From NCBI GenBank assembly GCA_934541015.1, contig CAKTDC010000025.1:1-46977 (forward strand): a stretch of DNA of 46,977 nt, in the 5' to 3' direction. Positions 31,731 to 39,582 of this stretch are shown here, in pieces. Under the pieces are notes generated by a model. It saw only the letters and a list, made by a program, of their open reading frames with translations. It searched no databases and was not told the DNA's origin. The position numbers and the translations under genes are program-made. Numbering within the stretch: position 1 is the first letter of the stretch; the number at the start of each line of letters is the position of its first letter. This DNA is from an uncultured Luteimonas sp. Its GTDB lineage: Bacteria; Pseudomonadota; Gammaproteobacteria; Xanthomonadales; Xanthomonadaceae.

Positions 31731-34508
31731 ATGCCAAGACTCGTGCTGATCGACGGCTCCTCCTACCTGTTCCGCGCCTTCCACGCGCTGCCGCCGCTGA
31801 CCAATGCCGACGGCGAGCCCACGGGCGCGCTGTTCGGCGTGGTCAACATGCTGCGCGCCACGCTCAAGGAGCAGCCGGACTACGCCGCCTTCGTGATCGA
31901 CGCCAGCGGACCGACCTTCCGCGACGCGCTGTATCCGCAGTACAAGGCCAACCGCCCGCCGATGCCCGACGAGCTGCGCGCCCAGGTCGAGCCGATGTGC
32001 CGCATCGTCGAGGCGCTGGGCTTCACCATCCTGCGGGAGCCGGGCGTGGAGGCCGACGACGTGATCGGCACGCTGGCCCTGCAGGGAGCCCAGGCCGGCA
32101 TCGACGTCACCATTTCCACCAGCGACAAGGATTTCGCGCAGCTGGTGCGCGAGCCGGAGGAGGGCCGTGGCCTGGTCGAGCTGGTCAACACGATGACCGG
32201 CAGCCGCATGGATACCGTTGCGGCGGTGGTGGAGAAGTTCGGCGTGCGCCCGGACCAGATCGTGGACATGCTGGCGCTGATGGGCGACAGCGTCGACAAC
32301 ATTCCCGGCGTGCCCAAGTGCGGCCCCAAGACCGCGGCCAAGTGGCTGGGCGAGTACGGCACCCTCGACGGCGTGATCGCCGGCGCCGGCGCGATCAAGG
32401 GCAAGATCGGCGAGAGCCTGCGCGAGTCGCTGCCGCAGCTGCCGCTGAGCCGCGAGCTGGCGACCATCAAGACCGATGTGGCGCTCGGGCAGGGGCCCGC
32501 CGACCTGCAGCTGCGCGAGCGCCATGTCGACGAACTGCGCGAACTGTACGCGCGCTACGGCTTCAACCAGGCGCTGAAGGAGCTCGACGGCGGAGGCGTG
32601 GCCGAGGTCGCGGAGATGGAGCCGGGACGCGCGCGCGGCAGCGGCCGCTATGCCGCGCCCGCGGCTGCCGGCGAGACGCCGCCCGCGGCGGAACTGTCGG
32701 TGCCGGGGGAATACGAGACGATCCTGACCCGGGAGCGGCTCGATGCCTGGATCGCCACGCTCCTGGCCGCCGACGAGTTCGCGCTCGACACCGAGACCGA
32801 TTCGCTCGACGCGATGCGCGCCAACCTCGTCGGCATCAGCTTCGCGGTCGAACCCGGGCGCGCGGCCTACCTGCCGCTGGCGCACGACTGTCCCGGCGCA
32901 CCGGCCCAGCTCGAGCGCGCTGCCGCGCTCGCCGCGCTGCGGCCGCTGCTGGAGGATCCGGGCAGGCGCAAGATCGGCCAGCACGGCAAGTACGACCTGC
33001 ACGTCTTCCGTCGCCACGGCGTCGACGTGCGCGGCTACGCCGACGACACCATGCTCGAGAGCTTCGTGCTCAACTCCAGCCAGCGCCACGACATGGATTC
33101 GCTGGCCCGGCGCCTGCTCGGCTACGAAACGGTTCCCTACGAGGCGGTCGCCGGCAAGGGTGCGAAGCAGATCCCGTTCTCCGCCGTCGCCATCCAGGAC
33201 GCGACGAGGTACGCCGGCGAGGACGCCGACATCACCCTGCGCCTGCACCGCGTGCAGCGGACGAAGCTGGCCGCCGAGCCGGCGCTGGAGCGCGTCTACC
33301 GCGAGATCGAGATGCCGCTGGTGCCGGTGCTCGAGCGCATCGAAGCCAACGGGGTGAAGGTGGATGCGGACGAACTCCGCCGGCAGACCGCCGACCTGGG
33401 CCGGCGCATGCTCGCCGCACAGCAGAAGGCGACGGCGCTGGCCGGGCGCAGCTTCAACCTCGATTCGCCCAAGCAGCTGCAGGCGCTGCTGTTCGACGAG
33501 CTCGGCCTCCCGGCGCTGGTGAAGACGCCCAAGGGCCAGCCCAGCACCAACGAGGAGGCGCTGGAGGCGATCGCCGACCAGCACGAGCTGCCGCGCGTGA
33601 TCCTCGAATACCGCGGCCTGGCCAAGCTGCGCAGCACCTACACCGAGAAGCTGCCGGAGATGGTCAACCCGGAAACCGGCCGCGTGCACACCAGCTACCA
33701 CCAGGCCGGCGCCGCCACCGGGCGTCTTGCCTCCAGCGATCCCAACCTGCAGAACATTCCGATCCGCACCGAAGACGGCCGCCGTATCCGCAAGGCCTTC
33801 GTCGCGCCCGAAGGCAGGAAGCTGGTCGCCTGCGACTACTCGCAGATCGAGCTGCGGATCATGGCCCACCTGTCCGAAGACGCCGGCCTGCTGGCCGCGT
33901 TCGCCGCCGGCGCCGACATCCATCGCGCCACCGCCGCCGAGGTGTTCGGCCGCAAGCTCGATGAGGTGACGGCGAACGAGCGCCGCGCCGCCAAGGCGAT
34001 CAACTTCGGGCTGATGTACGGGATGAGCGCCTTCGGCCTGGCGCGCAACCTCGGTATCGGCCGCGGCGAGGCGCAGGACTACATCGCCACCTACTTCTCG
34101 CGCTACCCCGGCGTGCGCGATTTCATGGAGCGCACCCGGCAGCAGGCGCGCGACCAGGGCCATGTCGAGACCGTGTTCGGCCGGCGGCTGTACCTGGAGT
34201 TCATCCACAAGGGCAACCAGGGGCAGCGCGCCGGCGCCGAGCGCGCCGCGATCAACGCGCCGATGCAGGGCACCGCGGCCGACATCATCAAGCGCGCGAT
34301 GGTCGATATCGACCGCTGGCTGGCCGGGCAGGGCGGGGCGGCGCAGATGATCCTGCAGGTGCACGACGAACTGGTGTTCGAGGTCGACGCCGGTTTCGTG
34401 GACTCCCTGCTCGCCGAAGTCCCGGCGCGGATGGCGGCAGCAGCAGAACTGCGTGTTCCACTGGTGGTGGATTCGGGCGTGGGGGCGGACTGGGACGAGG
34501 CGCACTGA
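31731..34508 (+). CDS. polA: DNA polymerase I
   Basis: 925 aa, full length, all three domains. The 5'-3' exonuclease starts LVLIDGSSYLFRAFHALPPL, with EADDVIGTLA and LMGDSVDNIPGVP. The 3'-5' proofreading domain has DTETDSLDAM (Exo I). The polymerase has motif A DYSQIELRIMAHLS, motif B RRAAKAINFGLMYG and motif C QVHDELVFEV. It fills gaps in repair and removes Okazaki primers. An acidic/Ala-rich linker (about 290-325) separates the first two domains. An sX13-like sRNA gene follows downstream. Confidence 0.97.
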   Translation: MPRLVLIDGSSYLFRAFHALPPLTNADGEPTGALFGVVNMLRATLKEQPDYAAFVIDASGPTFRDALYPQYKANRPPMPDELRAQVEPMCRIVEALGFTILREPGVEADDVIGTLALQGAQAGIDVTISTSDKDFAQLVREPEEGRGLVELVNTMTGSRMDTVAAVVEKFGVRPDQIVDMLALMGDSVDNIPGVPKCGPKTAAKWLGEYGTLDGVIAGAGAIKGKIGESLRESLPQLPLSRELATIKTDVALGQGPADLQLRERHVDELRELYARYGFNQALKELDGGGVAEVAEMEPGRARGSGRYAAPAAAGETPPAAELSVPGEYETILTRERLDAWIATLLAADEFALDTETDSLDAMRANLVGISFAVEPGRAAYLPLAHDCPGAPAQLERAAALAALRPLLEDPGRRKIGQHGKYDLHVFRRHGVDVRGYADDTMLESFVLNSSQRHDMDSLARRLLGYETVPYEAVAGKGAKQIPFSAVAIQDATRYAGEDADITLRLHRVQRTKLAAEPALERVYREIEMPLVPVLERIEANGVKVDADELRRQTADLGRRMLAAQQKATALAGRSFNLDSPKQLQALLFDELGLPALVKTPKGQPSTNEEALEAIADQHELPRVILEYRGLAKLRSTYTEKLPEMVNPETGRVHTSYHQAGAATGRLASSDPNLQNIPIRTEDGRRIRKAFVAPEGRKLVACDYSQIELRIMAHLSEDAGLLAAFAAGADIHRATAAEVFGRKLDEVTANERRAAKAINFGLMYGMSAFGLARNLGIGRGEAQDYIATYFSRYPGVRDFMERTRQQARDQGHVETVFGRRLYLEFIHKGNQGQRAGAERAAINAPMQGTAADIIKRAMVDIDRWLAGQGGAAQMILQVHDELVFEVDAGFVDSLLAEVPARMAAAAELRVPLVVDSGVGADWDEAH

Positions 34509-34784
34509 GGTCGGCCTGGCCCGTCCAGGCCCCCGGGCGTGGCCCGGCTGCCTCGTGTTTCACGCCAGCTGTGACGGCCATGGGATTGATTTTGCTGGGC
34601 CCTGCCGCGGGAGGGTCTGGTGTGCATCCGTTCCCGGGCAGCGCCTTCACGCCGCGGCGGGCGGATGCGCCCGGGTCGAGGGTTCTACGCCGAGGTAAAC
34701 GACGGCTGAATTCCCACGAAAAACCAGCGCCATCTTCACGAACCATCCATGCGCGGAATGGTCATATGACTCGCGACAGATGCA
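34509..34784. other. Intergenic region between polA and the sRNA
   Basis: About 275 bp with no convincing gene. Short open frames on both strands are GC-driven and lack ribosome sites. The only structured element is at its right end, an 8-bp perfect dyad (34773-34780 with 34788-34795) next to the predicted RNA start. Candidate -10 sequences are TATGAC (34765) and ACAGAT (34776); no good -35 is evident. Confidence 0.5.
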
Positions 34785-34898
34785 AGGTCTGTCGCCGATC
34801 CCTCCTTCCCCTGGAGTGATCCCGGGAACGGAAGGCTTCTCCCCGAGCCCCGTTCCTCCAGCCCCGCCGGCCCCCCCTGCCTGCGGGGCTTTTTCTTT
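34785..34898 (+). ncRNA. sX13-like small regulatory RNA with three C-rich loops
   Basis: A short unstructured 5' segment is followed by three stem-loops. SL1 pairs GATC+CTCC (34797-34805) with GGAG+GATC (34813-34821), loop TTCCCCT. SL2 pairs GGAACGG (34825-34831) with CCGTTCC (34850-34856) and inner GGCT with AGCC, loop CTCCCC. SL3 is the terminator with a loop of seven C. From memory, Xanthomonas sX13 is about 115 nt, lies next to polA, and has an unstructured 5' end plus three C-rich loops that pair with G-rich mRNA leaders. Size, position and architecture all agree here. The 5' end is estimated, and the identity rests on structure and position, not on an alignment. Confidence 0.72.
34860..34898 (+). 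terminator. Rho-independent terminator of the sRNA
   Basis: AGCCCCGC (34860-34867) pairs perfectly with GCGGGGCT (34883-34890), followed by TTTTCTTT. It is the 3' stem-loop of the sRNA, and its C-rich loop can form an inner GGC/GCC pair. Confidence 0.85.
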
Positions 34899-34915
34899 AT
34901 GGACTATTCCGACCG

Positions 34916-35051
34916 CCCCCCCCCCGCCCTCCCCCGCTGTAAAGACCGGCGACATGCTGCGAGCGGGGGAGGGAGAGGGGGAAGTCCGCGTCCTGCTCTG
35001 GCTCCCTCCTCCGCTTGCGGGTGCATGGACCGGGGACATCGTGGGGGGGGG
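34916..35051. repeat. Homopolymer runs and long hairpin
   Basis: A run of ten C (34916-34925) and a run of nine G (35043-35051) flank a perfect 12-bp inverted repeat, 34927-34938 against 34962-34973, with a 23-nt loop. CTCCCTCCTCCGCTTGCGGG at 35002-35021 matches 45710-45729 in 19 of 20 positions, marking a dispersed repeat. No gene is visible between the sRNA and hemF. Confidence 0.6.
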
Positions 35052-35069
35052 CTGGGGAGGGGGCCAGGA

Positions 35070-36008
35070 TCACTCCCCCGCCAGTTCCCCCAGCCAGTCC
35101 CGCGGCCGGAGATAGTCCTGCAGCCGCGTCTCCGGACTGTCCGGCTCCGGTTCGTAGCCGTATTCCCAGCGCACCAGCGGCGGCAGGCTCATCAGGATCG
35201 ATTCGGCGCGGCCGCCGCTCTGCAGACCGAAGTGCGTGCCGCGGTCGTAGACCAGGTTGAATTCGACGTAGCGGCCGCGCCGGTACAGCTGGAAGCGGCG
35301 CTCGCGTTCGCCATGCGGCATGTGCTTGCGGCGCTCGACGAGCGGCAGGTAGGCGTCGAGGAAACCGTCGCCGACCGCGCGCAGGTAGGCGAAGTCGCGC
35401 CCGGCGTCGTCCTGCAGGTCGTCGAAGAACAGGCCGCCGACGCCGCGGGTTTCGTTGCGGTGCTTCAGGAAGAAATACTCGTCGCACCAGCGCTTGTGCG
35501 CCTCGTAGCGCTCCTGTCCGCCGAACGGCTCGCACAGCGCGCGCGCGGTGCGGTGCCAGTGCAGCACGTCCTCGTCGAAGGGATAGAACGGCGTCAGGTC
35601 GAAACCGCCGCCGAACCACCAGGCCACGGTCCGGCCGTCGCGCAACGCGCGGAAGTGGCGCACGTTGGCGTGGGTGGTCGGCAGGTAGGGGTTGCGCGGG
35701 TGGAACACCAGCGAGACCCCTACCGCCTGCCAGGAGGCGCCGACGAGTTCCGGGCGAGCGGCGGTGGCCGAAGGCGGCAGGGTGTCGCCGGAGACGTCGG
35801 AAAACCCGATGCCCGCCTGCTCGAACACCGCGCCCTCGCGCAGGATGCGGGTGCGGCCGCCGCCGCGCAGGCGCGTGCCGGCATCGTCGGGATCGCGCTG
35901 CCAGGCGTCCTCGACGAAGCGCGCGCCGCCGTCGGCGGCTTCGATCGCGCTGCAGATGCGGTCCTGCAGGCCGGTGAGGTAATCGCGGATGTCGTCGAAG
36001 TCGTCCAT
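35070..36008 (-). CDS. hemF: Oxygen-dependent coproporphyrinogen-III oxidase
   Basis: 312 aa. Converts coproporphyrinogen III to protoporphyrinogen IX with O2 in heme synthesis. Family hallmarks are [59 protein letters not shown] and the C-terminal [18 protein letters not shown]. The active-site His and Asp/Arg residues of these segments are present. The ATG lies six bases after TAGAAT on the minus strand. Requirement for oxygen agrees with the aerobic lifestyle implied by the bd-type oxidase nearby. Confidence 0.96.
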   Translation of the reverse strand: MDDFDDIRDYLTGLQDRICSAIEAADGGARFVEDAWQRDPDDAGTRLRGGGRTRILREGAVFEQAGIGFSDVSGDTLPPSATAARPELVGASWQAVGVSLVFHPRNPYLPTTHANVRHFRALRDGRTVAWWFGGGFDLTPFYPFDEDVLHWHRTARALCEPFGGQERYEAHKRWCDEYFFLKHRNETRGVGGLFFDDLQDDAGRDFAYLRAVGDGFLDAYLPLVERRKHMPHGERERRFQLYRRGRYVEFNLVYDRGTHFGLQSGGRAESILMSLPPLVRWEYGYEPEPDSPETRLQDYLRPRDWLGELAGE

Positions 36009-36014
36009 GCCGCC

Positions 36015-36020
36015 ATTCTA
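36015..36020 (-). promoter_or_regulatory. -10 box of hemF, leaderless arrangement
   Basis: On the minus strand TAGAAT is followed by six bases and the hemF ATG, the same spacing as hemB, polA, uvrD and the FabG-like gene. Confidence 0.55.
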
Positions 36021-36122
36021 GTGTCACCCGCCGGCGGCAGCCTGCGCCGCGGTGGATTCGCGTCCGCACCGCAAGCGTCCGGTGGAGTCAGCGGACGCCT
36101 GCTCCGCACCGGGGTGCGTGAA

Positions 36123-36137
36123 GCGCAACGGTTGCGC
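36123..36137. promoter_or_regulatory. Possible operator dyad
   Basis: GCGCAA-CGG-TTGCGC is a perfect 6-bp inverted repeat in the 268-bp gap between hemF and the cupin gene. It could bind a dimeric regulator or form a hairpin. There is no further support. Confidence 0.25.
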
Positions 36138-36276
36138 AAAGTCACGCTGCATCGCAGCGCGCAGCGCCGCTGCGGGGATGCCGTCGCGCTGTCGCGAAGA
36201 TGCAACGCGGACTTAACCGGCAACTAACGTGGGCTTGGGCAACGTGGCGCCACCGTCGGGAACATCAGGAGCCACC

Positions 36277-36864
36277 ATGGCGCAGCCGTCGATCGTCGCC
36301 ACCCGCGAGGACTTCCCGCTGCTCGACGACATCGTGGTGCTGACCGACGCGGCGATGAACGCCGGGCAGCCCAGGGCGATCGTGCCGCGGCTGGTCGCCA
36401 GCCTGCAGGGGCTGCTGGGCAACATCGGCGAGCTGCCTGCGGAACTGCTGCAGGCCGACCCCCGGCACTACCTCAGGCGCGAGCTGTACCGCTCGCCGAA
36501 GTTCGGCTACCGCATCTTCGCGCTGACCTGGGGGCCGGGGCAGGCCAGCCCGATCCACGACCATGCCGACACCTGGGGCATCGAAGCGGTGCTGCACGGC
36601 GAACTGGAAGTGGTCGATTTCCGCAGCGTGCGCGAGTACGAGGCGCTGAACGAACTGCTGCCGAGCGGCCAGCACCGCCTGGCCGCGGGCGACGTCATCG
36701 GCCTGCTGCCGCCGCACGACCTGCACGCCTGCCGCAACGTCGGCACGCGCCAGAGCGCGGTGTCGCTGCACGTGTACGGCCGCCACCTCGAGGAGGTGCG
36801 CAGCTACGTCCACCTCGAAGGCCGCCTGTACCGCCAGGAGCAGGTGCGCCTGCGGAGCGCCTGA
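36277..36864 (+). CDS. Cysteine dioxygenase family protein (cupin)
   Basis: 195 aa. It fits the cysteine dioxygenase type I superfamily, which oxidises thiols such as cysteine to sulfinates with Fe(II) and O2. Cupin motif 1 is SPIHDHADTWG with His94 and His96, and the third ligand is His150 in PPHDLHACRN, giving the 3-His iron site. SLHVYGRHLEEV forms the last strand. The Cys-Tyr crosslink of mammalian CDO cannot be assigned, and a 3-mercaptopropionate dioxygenase role is possible. ATG 36277 is preferred to 36229 because CAGGAG lies just before it. Confidence 0.82.
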   Translation: MAQPSIVATREDFPLLDDIVVLTDAAMNAGQPRAIVPRLVASLQGLLGNIGELPAELLQADPRHYLRRELYRSPKFGYRIFALTWGPGQASPIHDHADTWGIEAVLHGELEVVDFRSVREYEALNELLPSGQHRLAAGDVIGLLPPHDLHACRNVGTRQSAVSLHVYGRHLEEVRSYVHLEGRLYRQEQVRLRSA

Positions 36865-36872
36865 CGGCCGCC

Positions 36873-36892
36873 GCGAACCGCGCGCGGTTCGC
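36873..36892. terminator. Perfect 20-bp palindrome after the cupin gene
   Basis: GCGAACCGCGCGCGGTTCGC equals its own reverse complement and lies 9 nt after the cupin stop, in the gap between convergent genes. With no T run it is a candidate hairpin for transcript end formation only. Confidence 0.4.
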
Positions 36893-37008
36893 CCCCAAAA
36901 CCGCGGCCGCGTCGCCAGGCGCGGCCATGGAAGCCGCGGCCCGCGGAACGATCCGCGGCTGCGCATGGCGGACGCGTCCGGCGCGGCTCCTGCCGGGCAG
37001 GCCGCCGA

Positions 37009-39417
37009 TCAGGGCTTGAGCGTGCGCTCGAACAGCTCAAGGATCCGCCGGTACTGGTCGTACCACGAGTCCGCGTGCTGGTAGGCGTGGCGCTCCATCG
37101 GGTAGCTGGCCAGCTCCCACTTGTCCTTGCGCAGCTCGATCAGCCGCTGCGCCAGCATCACCGAATCCTTGTAGAACACGTTGTCGTCGATCATGCCGTG
37201 GGCGATCAGCAGGTGGTCCTGCAGGCCTTCGGCGTATTCGAGCGGCGAGGATTTCCGGTAGGCCTCCGGATCGACCTGCGGCGTGTTGAGGATGTTGCTG
37301 GTGTAGGGGTGGTTGTACTGCGTCCAGTCGCTGACCGGGCGCAGCGCGGCGCCGGCCTTGAAGGTGCCGGGCTTGCGGAACAGCGCCATGAAGGTCATGA
37401 AGCCACCGTAGCTGCCGCCGTAGATGCCGACGCGGTCGCGGTCGCCCTGGCGCTGTTCGACCAGCCAGTCGATGCCGTCCAGGTAGTCCTCCAGCTCCGG
37501 GTGGCCCATCTGCCGGTAGATCGCGGTGCGCCAGTCGCGGCCGTAGCCCTCGGAGGCGCGGAAGTCCAGGTCGAGCACGATGTAGCCGCGCTGCACCAGC
37601 AGGTTGTGGAACATCTGCTCGCGGAAGTAGTTCGGGTAGCGGTCGCTGACGTTCTGCAGGTAGCCGGCGCCGTGCACGAACAGCACGACCGGGTACTTGC
37701 GGCCGGGTTCCATCGTCGCCGGACCGTAGTACTTGCCCCAGATGCTGCCTGCGCCGTGCTTCGAGGGGACCTGCACGGTTTCCGGCTGCAGCCAGTCGAG
37801 GCCGCGGAACTGCGCGCTGCGGGTGTCGGTGAGCCTGCGCAGACCGCTGCCATCGACGGCCATCACCGCCAGCTGCGGCGGCAGGTAGCTGGAGGAATGG
37901 CGCAGCAGCAGCCGCGAGCCGTCGGGCGAGGGCACGAAGCTTTCGACGCCGTCTAGCGCGGTCAGCTCGCGCACCTGGCCGCCGCCTGCCGGGACCGTGC
38001 ACAGCTCGTAGTCGCCCGGTCGCGCGCGGTTGCAGGTGAAGAGGAAGCGCGCACCGTCGGCCGACAGTATCGGCTGGGAGACTTCCCAGCGCCCCGAGGT
38101 CAGCGCCCGCGGCGCGCCGCTGTCGCTGCCCACCAGGTACAGGTGCGACCAGCCGGATTCCTCCGACAGCAGCCACAGGCTGCGGCTGTCGTTCATCCAG
38201 CCGAAATCGTTGTAGTCCCAGTTGATCCACGCCGGGTCGGTGAGCCGGTGACGGGGCTGCAGGCGGGCGGCGGACAGGTCCACCGTCGCCAGCCAGCGGT
38301 CCTTGTTGTCCACCGAATGCAGCATCAGCGCCACGCCGCGACTGTCGGCGCTCCACTGGATGCCGCTGTCGGCCCCCTCCAGGCGCACCGCGCGGTGGCC
38401 CTTGGCCGCTTCCTGCCCGGCGGCCTTGCGCAGGGCGGCCAGCGGATCGGTGGCAATGCCGGGCAGGACGTCGGTCCTGAGTTCGCGCGGCGTGCCGTCG
38501 CGCATGTCCACCAGCCAGAACGCCTGCGCCACCGGGTCGTTGCGGCCCACGCGGGTGCGCACGTCCTCGACCTCCTCGTAGCCCGATTCGGTGACGTACC
38601 TGGGCATTCTGCCGCCCTGGCCGCGATTGGCCTGCCTGCTTTCCGTGGCGACCACCAGCCAGCGGCCGTCGGGCGAGAGCGCGGTCGCGGCGATGGTCAT
38701 GTCCTTGCCCAGGTACACCGGCGCCGGTGCGCGCGTGGGATCGGCGCGCCGCCACTCCCTTTCCTGCGTGCGCTGGGCCTCGCGCCGCTCGCGCTCGCTG
38801 CGCAGGGTGTCGATCAGCTCGAACTGGTAGTCGCGCAGGGCGTCGGCCTTGGGTGGCCCGGCGGGGTCGTCCTCGGCCCTGGCTGCCGCCGCCAGTCCGG
38901 TGCCGCCGTGCGCGGTCCAGCGGTACCAGTCGTGGCCGCTGCGCCAGACCAGGGCGCCGTCGCTGCCCCACTGCAGACCCGCGGCGCTGGCGTCGTTGCG
39001 GGTGAGCTGGGTCAGCGCGCCGTTGCGCAGGTCGCGAACGAAGACATCGCCATTGCGCACGAAGGCCATGCGCGTGCCGGTGGTGTCGACCACGGCGCGC
39101 GGCCCGTCGATCGCCGCCCGCGCCTGCGCGTCCAGCAGCTGCGGCCCGCCGTCGATCGCCGTCCCGGCCGCGGCCGGTTCAACCGACACCGCATGGATGT
39201 CGCGGATGCTGCTGCCCTCGCGCTTGAGCGTGACGTAGGCGCTGCGCCCGTCCCAGGACCACCAGGCCTGCTCGACCGGCGGCCCGATCCAGTCCGGATC
39301 GGCCATGATCCGGTCCATCGTCAGCGGCTGCGCGGACCGGGCGAGCGCCGGCAGGGCGCTTGTCGCGACAAGCAGAAGCAACAGCGGCAGGGCGGAAACG
39401 GCAAGGCGTTGGCGCAT
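37009..39417 (-). CDS. S9 family peptidase, prolyl-oligopeptidase-like, secreted
   Basis: 802 aa with a clear signal peptide (LAVSALPLLLLLVATSALPALA). A propeller domain carries SPDGRWLVVA, WSADSRGVAL and PSPDGSRLLL blades. The C-terminal hydrolase has Ser669 (GGSYGGF), Asp744 (MIDDNVF) and His777 (MERHAYQ). It is predicted to hydrolyse short peptides outside the inner membrane; the substrate is unknown. ATG 39417 is selected at the start of the signal peptide; the very long frame upstream runs antisense to cioA and is a GC artefact. It is divergent from cioA across 165 bp. Confidence 0.92.
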   Translation of the reverse strand: MRQRLAVSALPLLLLLVATSALPALARSAQPLTMDRIMADPDWIGPPVEQAWWSWDGRSAYVTLKREGSSIRDIHAVSVEPAAAGTAIDGGPQLLDAQARAAIDGPRAVVDTTGTRMAFVRNGDVFVRDLRNGALTQLTRNDASAAGLQWGSDGALVWRSGHDWYRWTAHGGTGLAAAARAEDDPAGPPKADALRDYQFELIDTLRSERERREAQRTQEREWRRADPTRAPAPVYLGKDMTIAATALSPDGRWLVVATESRQANRGQGGRMPRYVTESGYEEVEDVRTRVGRNDPVAQAFWLVDMRDGTPRELRTDVLPGIATDPLAALRKAAGQEAAKGHRAVRLEGADSGIQWSADSRGVALMLHSVDNKDRWLATVDLSAARLQPRHRLTDPAWINWDYNDFGWMNDSRSLWLLSEESGWSHLYLVGSDSGAPRALTSGRWEVSQPILSADGARFLFTCNRARPGDYELCTVPAGGGQVRELTALDGVESFVPSPDGSRLLLRHSSSYLPPQLAVMAVDGSGLRRLTDTRSAQFRGLDWLQPETVQVPSKHGAGSIWGKYYGPATMEPGRKYPVVLFVHGAGYLQNVSDRYPNYFREQMFHNLLVQRGYIVLDLDFRASEGYGRDWRTAIYRQMGHPELEDYLDGIDWLVEQRQGDRDRVGIYGGSYGGFMTFMALFRKPGTFKAGAALRPVSDWTQYNHPYTSNILNTPQVDPEAYRKSSPLEYAEGLQDHLLIAHGMIDDNVFYKDSVMLAQRLIELRKDKWELASYPMERHAYQHADSWYDQYRRILELFERTLKP

Positions 39418-39582
39418 GGTGCGGTGATCCCCGGTGGCGACAGCCTGCGAGCGTATCAGCCCGGGCGGCGCAGTTTGCGGGCCGGTGGTCATGGTGGCGT
39501 TCACGCGCCCTGAACAGAACCGTCGCCCTGCAGGCGCACAATGGGAGACCGCGGCGCCCCTGCCAGCGCCGCGGAGAACGGC

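Noticed and set aside
34162..34350. Short frame inside the 3' part of polA
   Set aside because: Fully internal to polA in another frame with arginine-rich shadow composition.
34647..35039. 130-aa minus-strand frame across the sRNA region
   Set aside because: Overlaps the structured sRNA and poly-C tract, has no ribosome site or recognisable domain.
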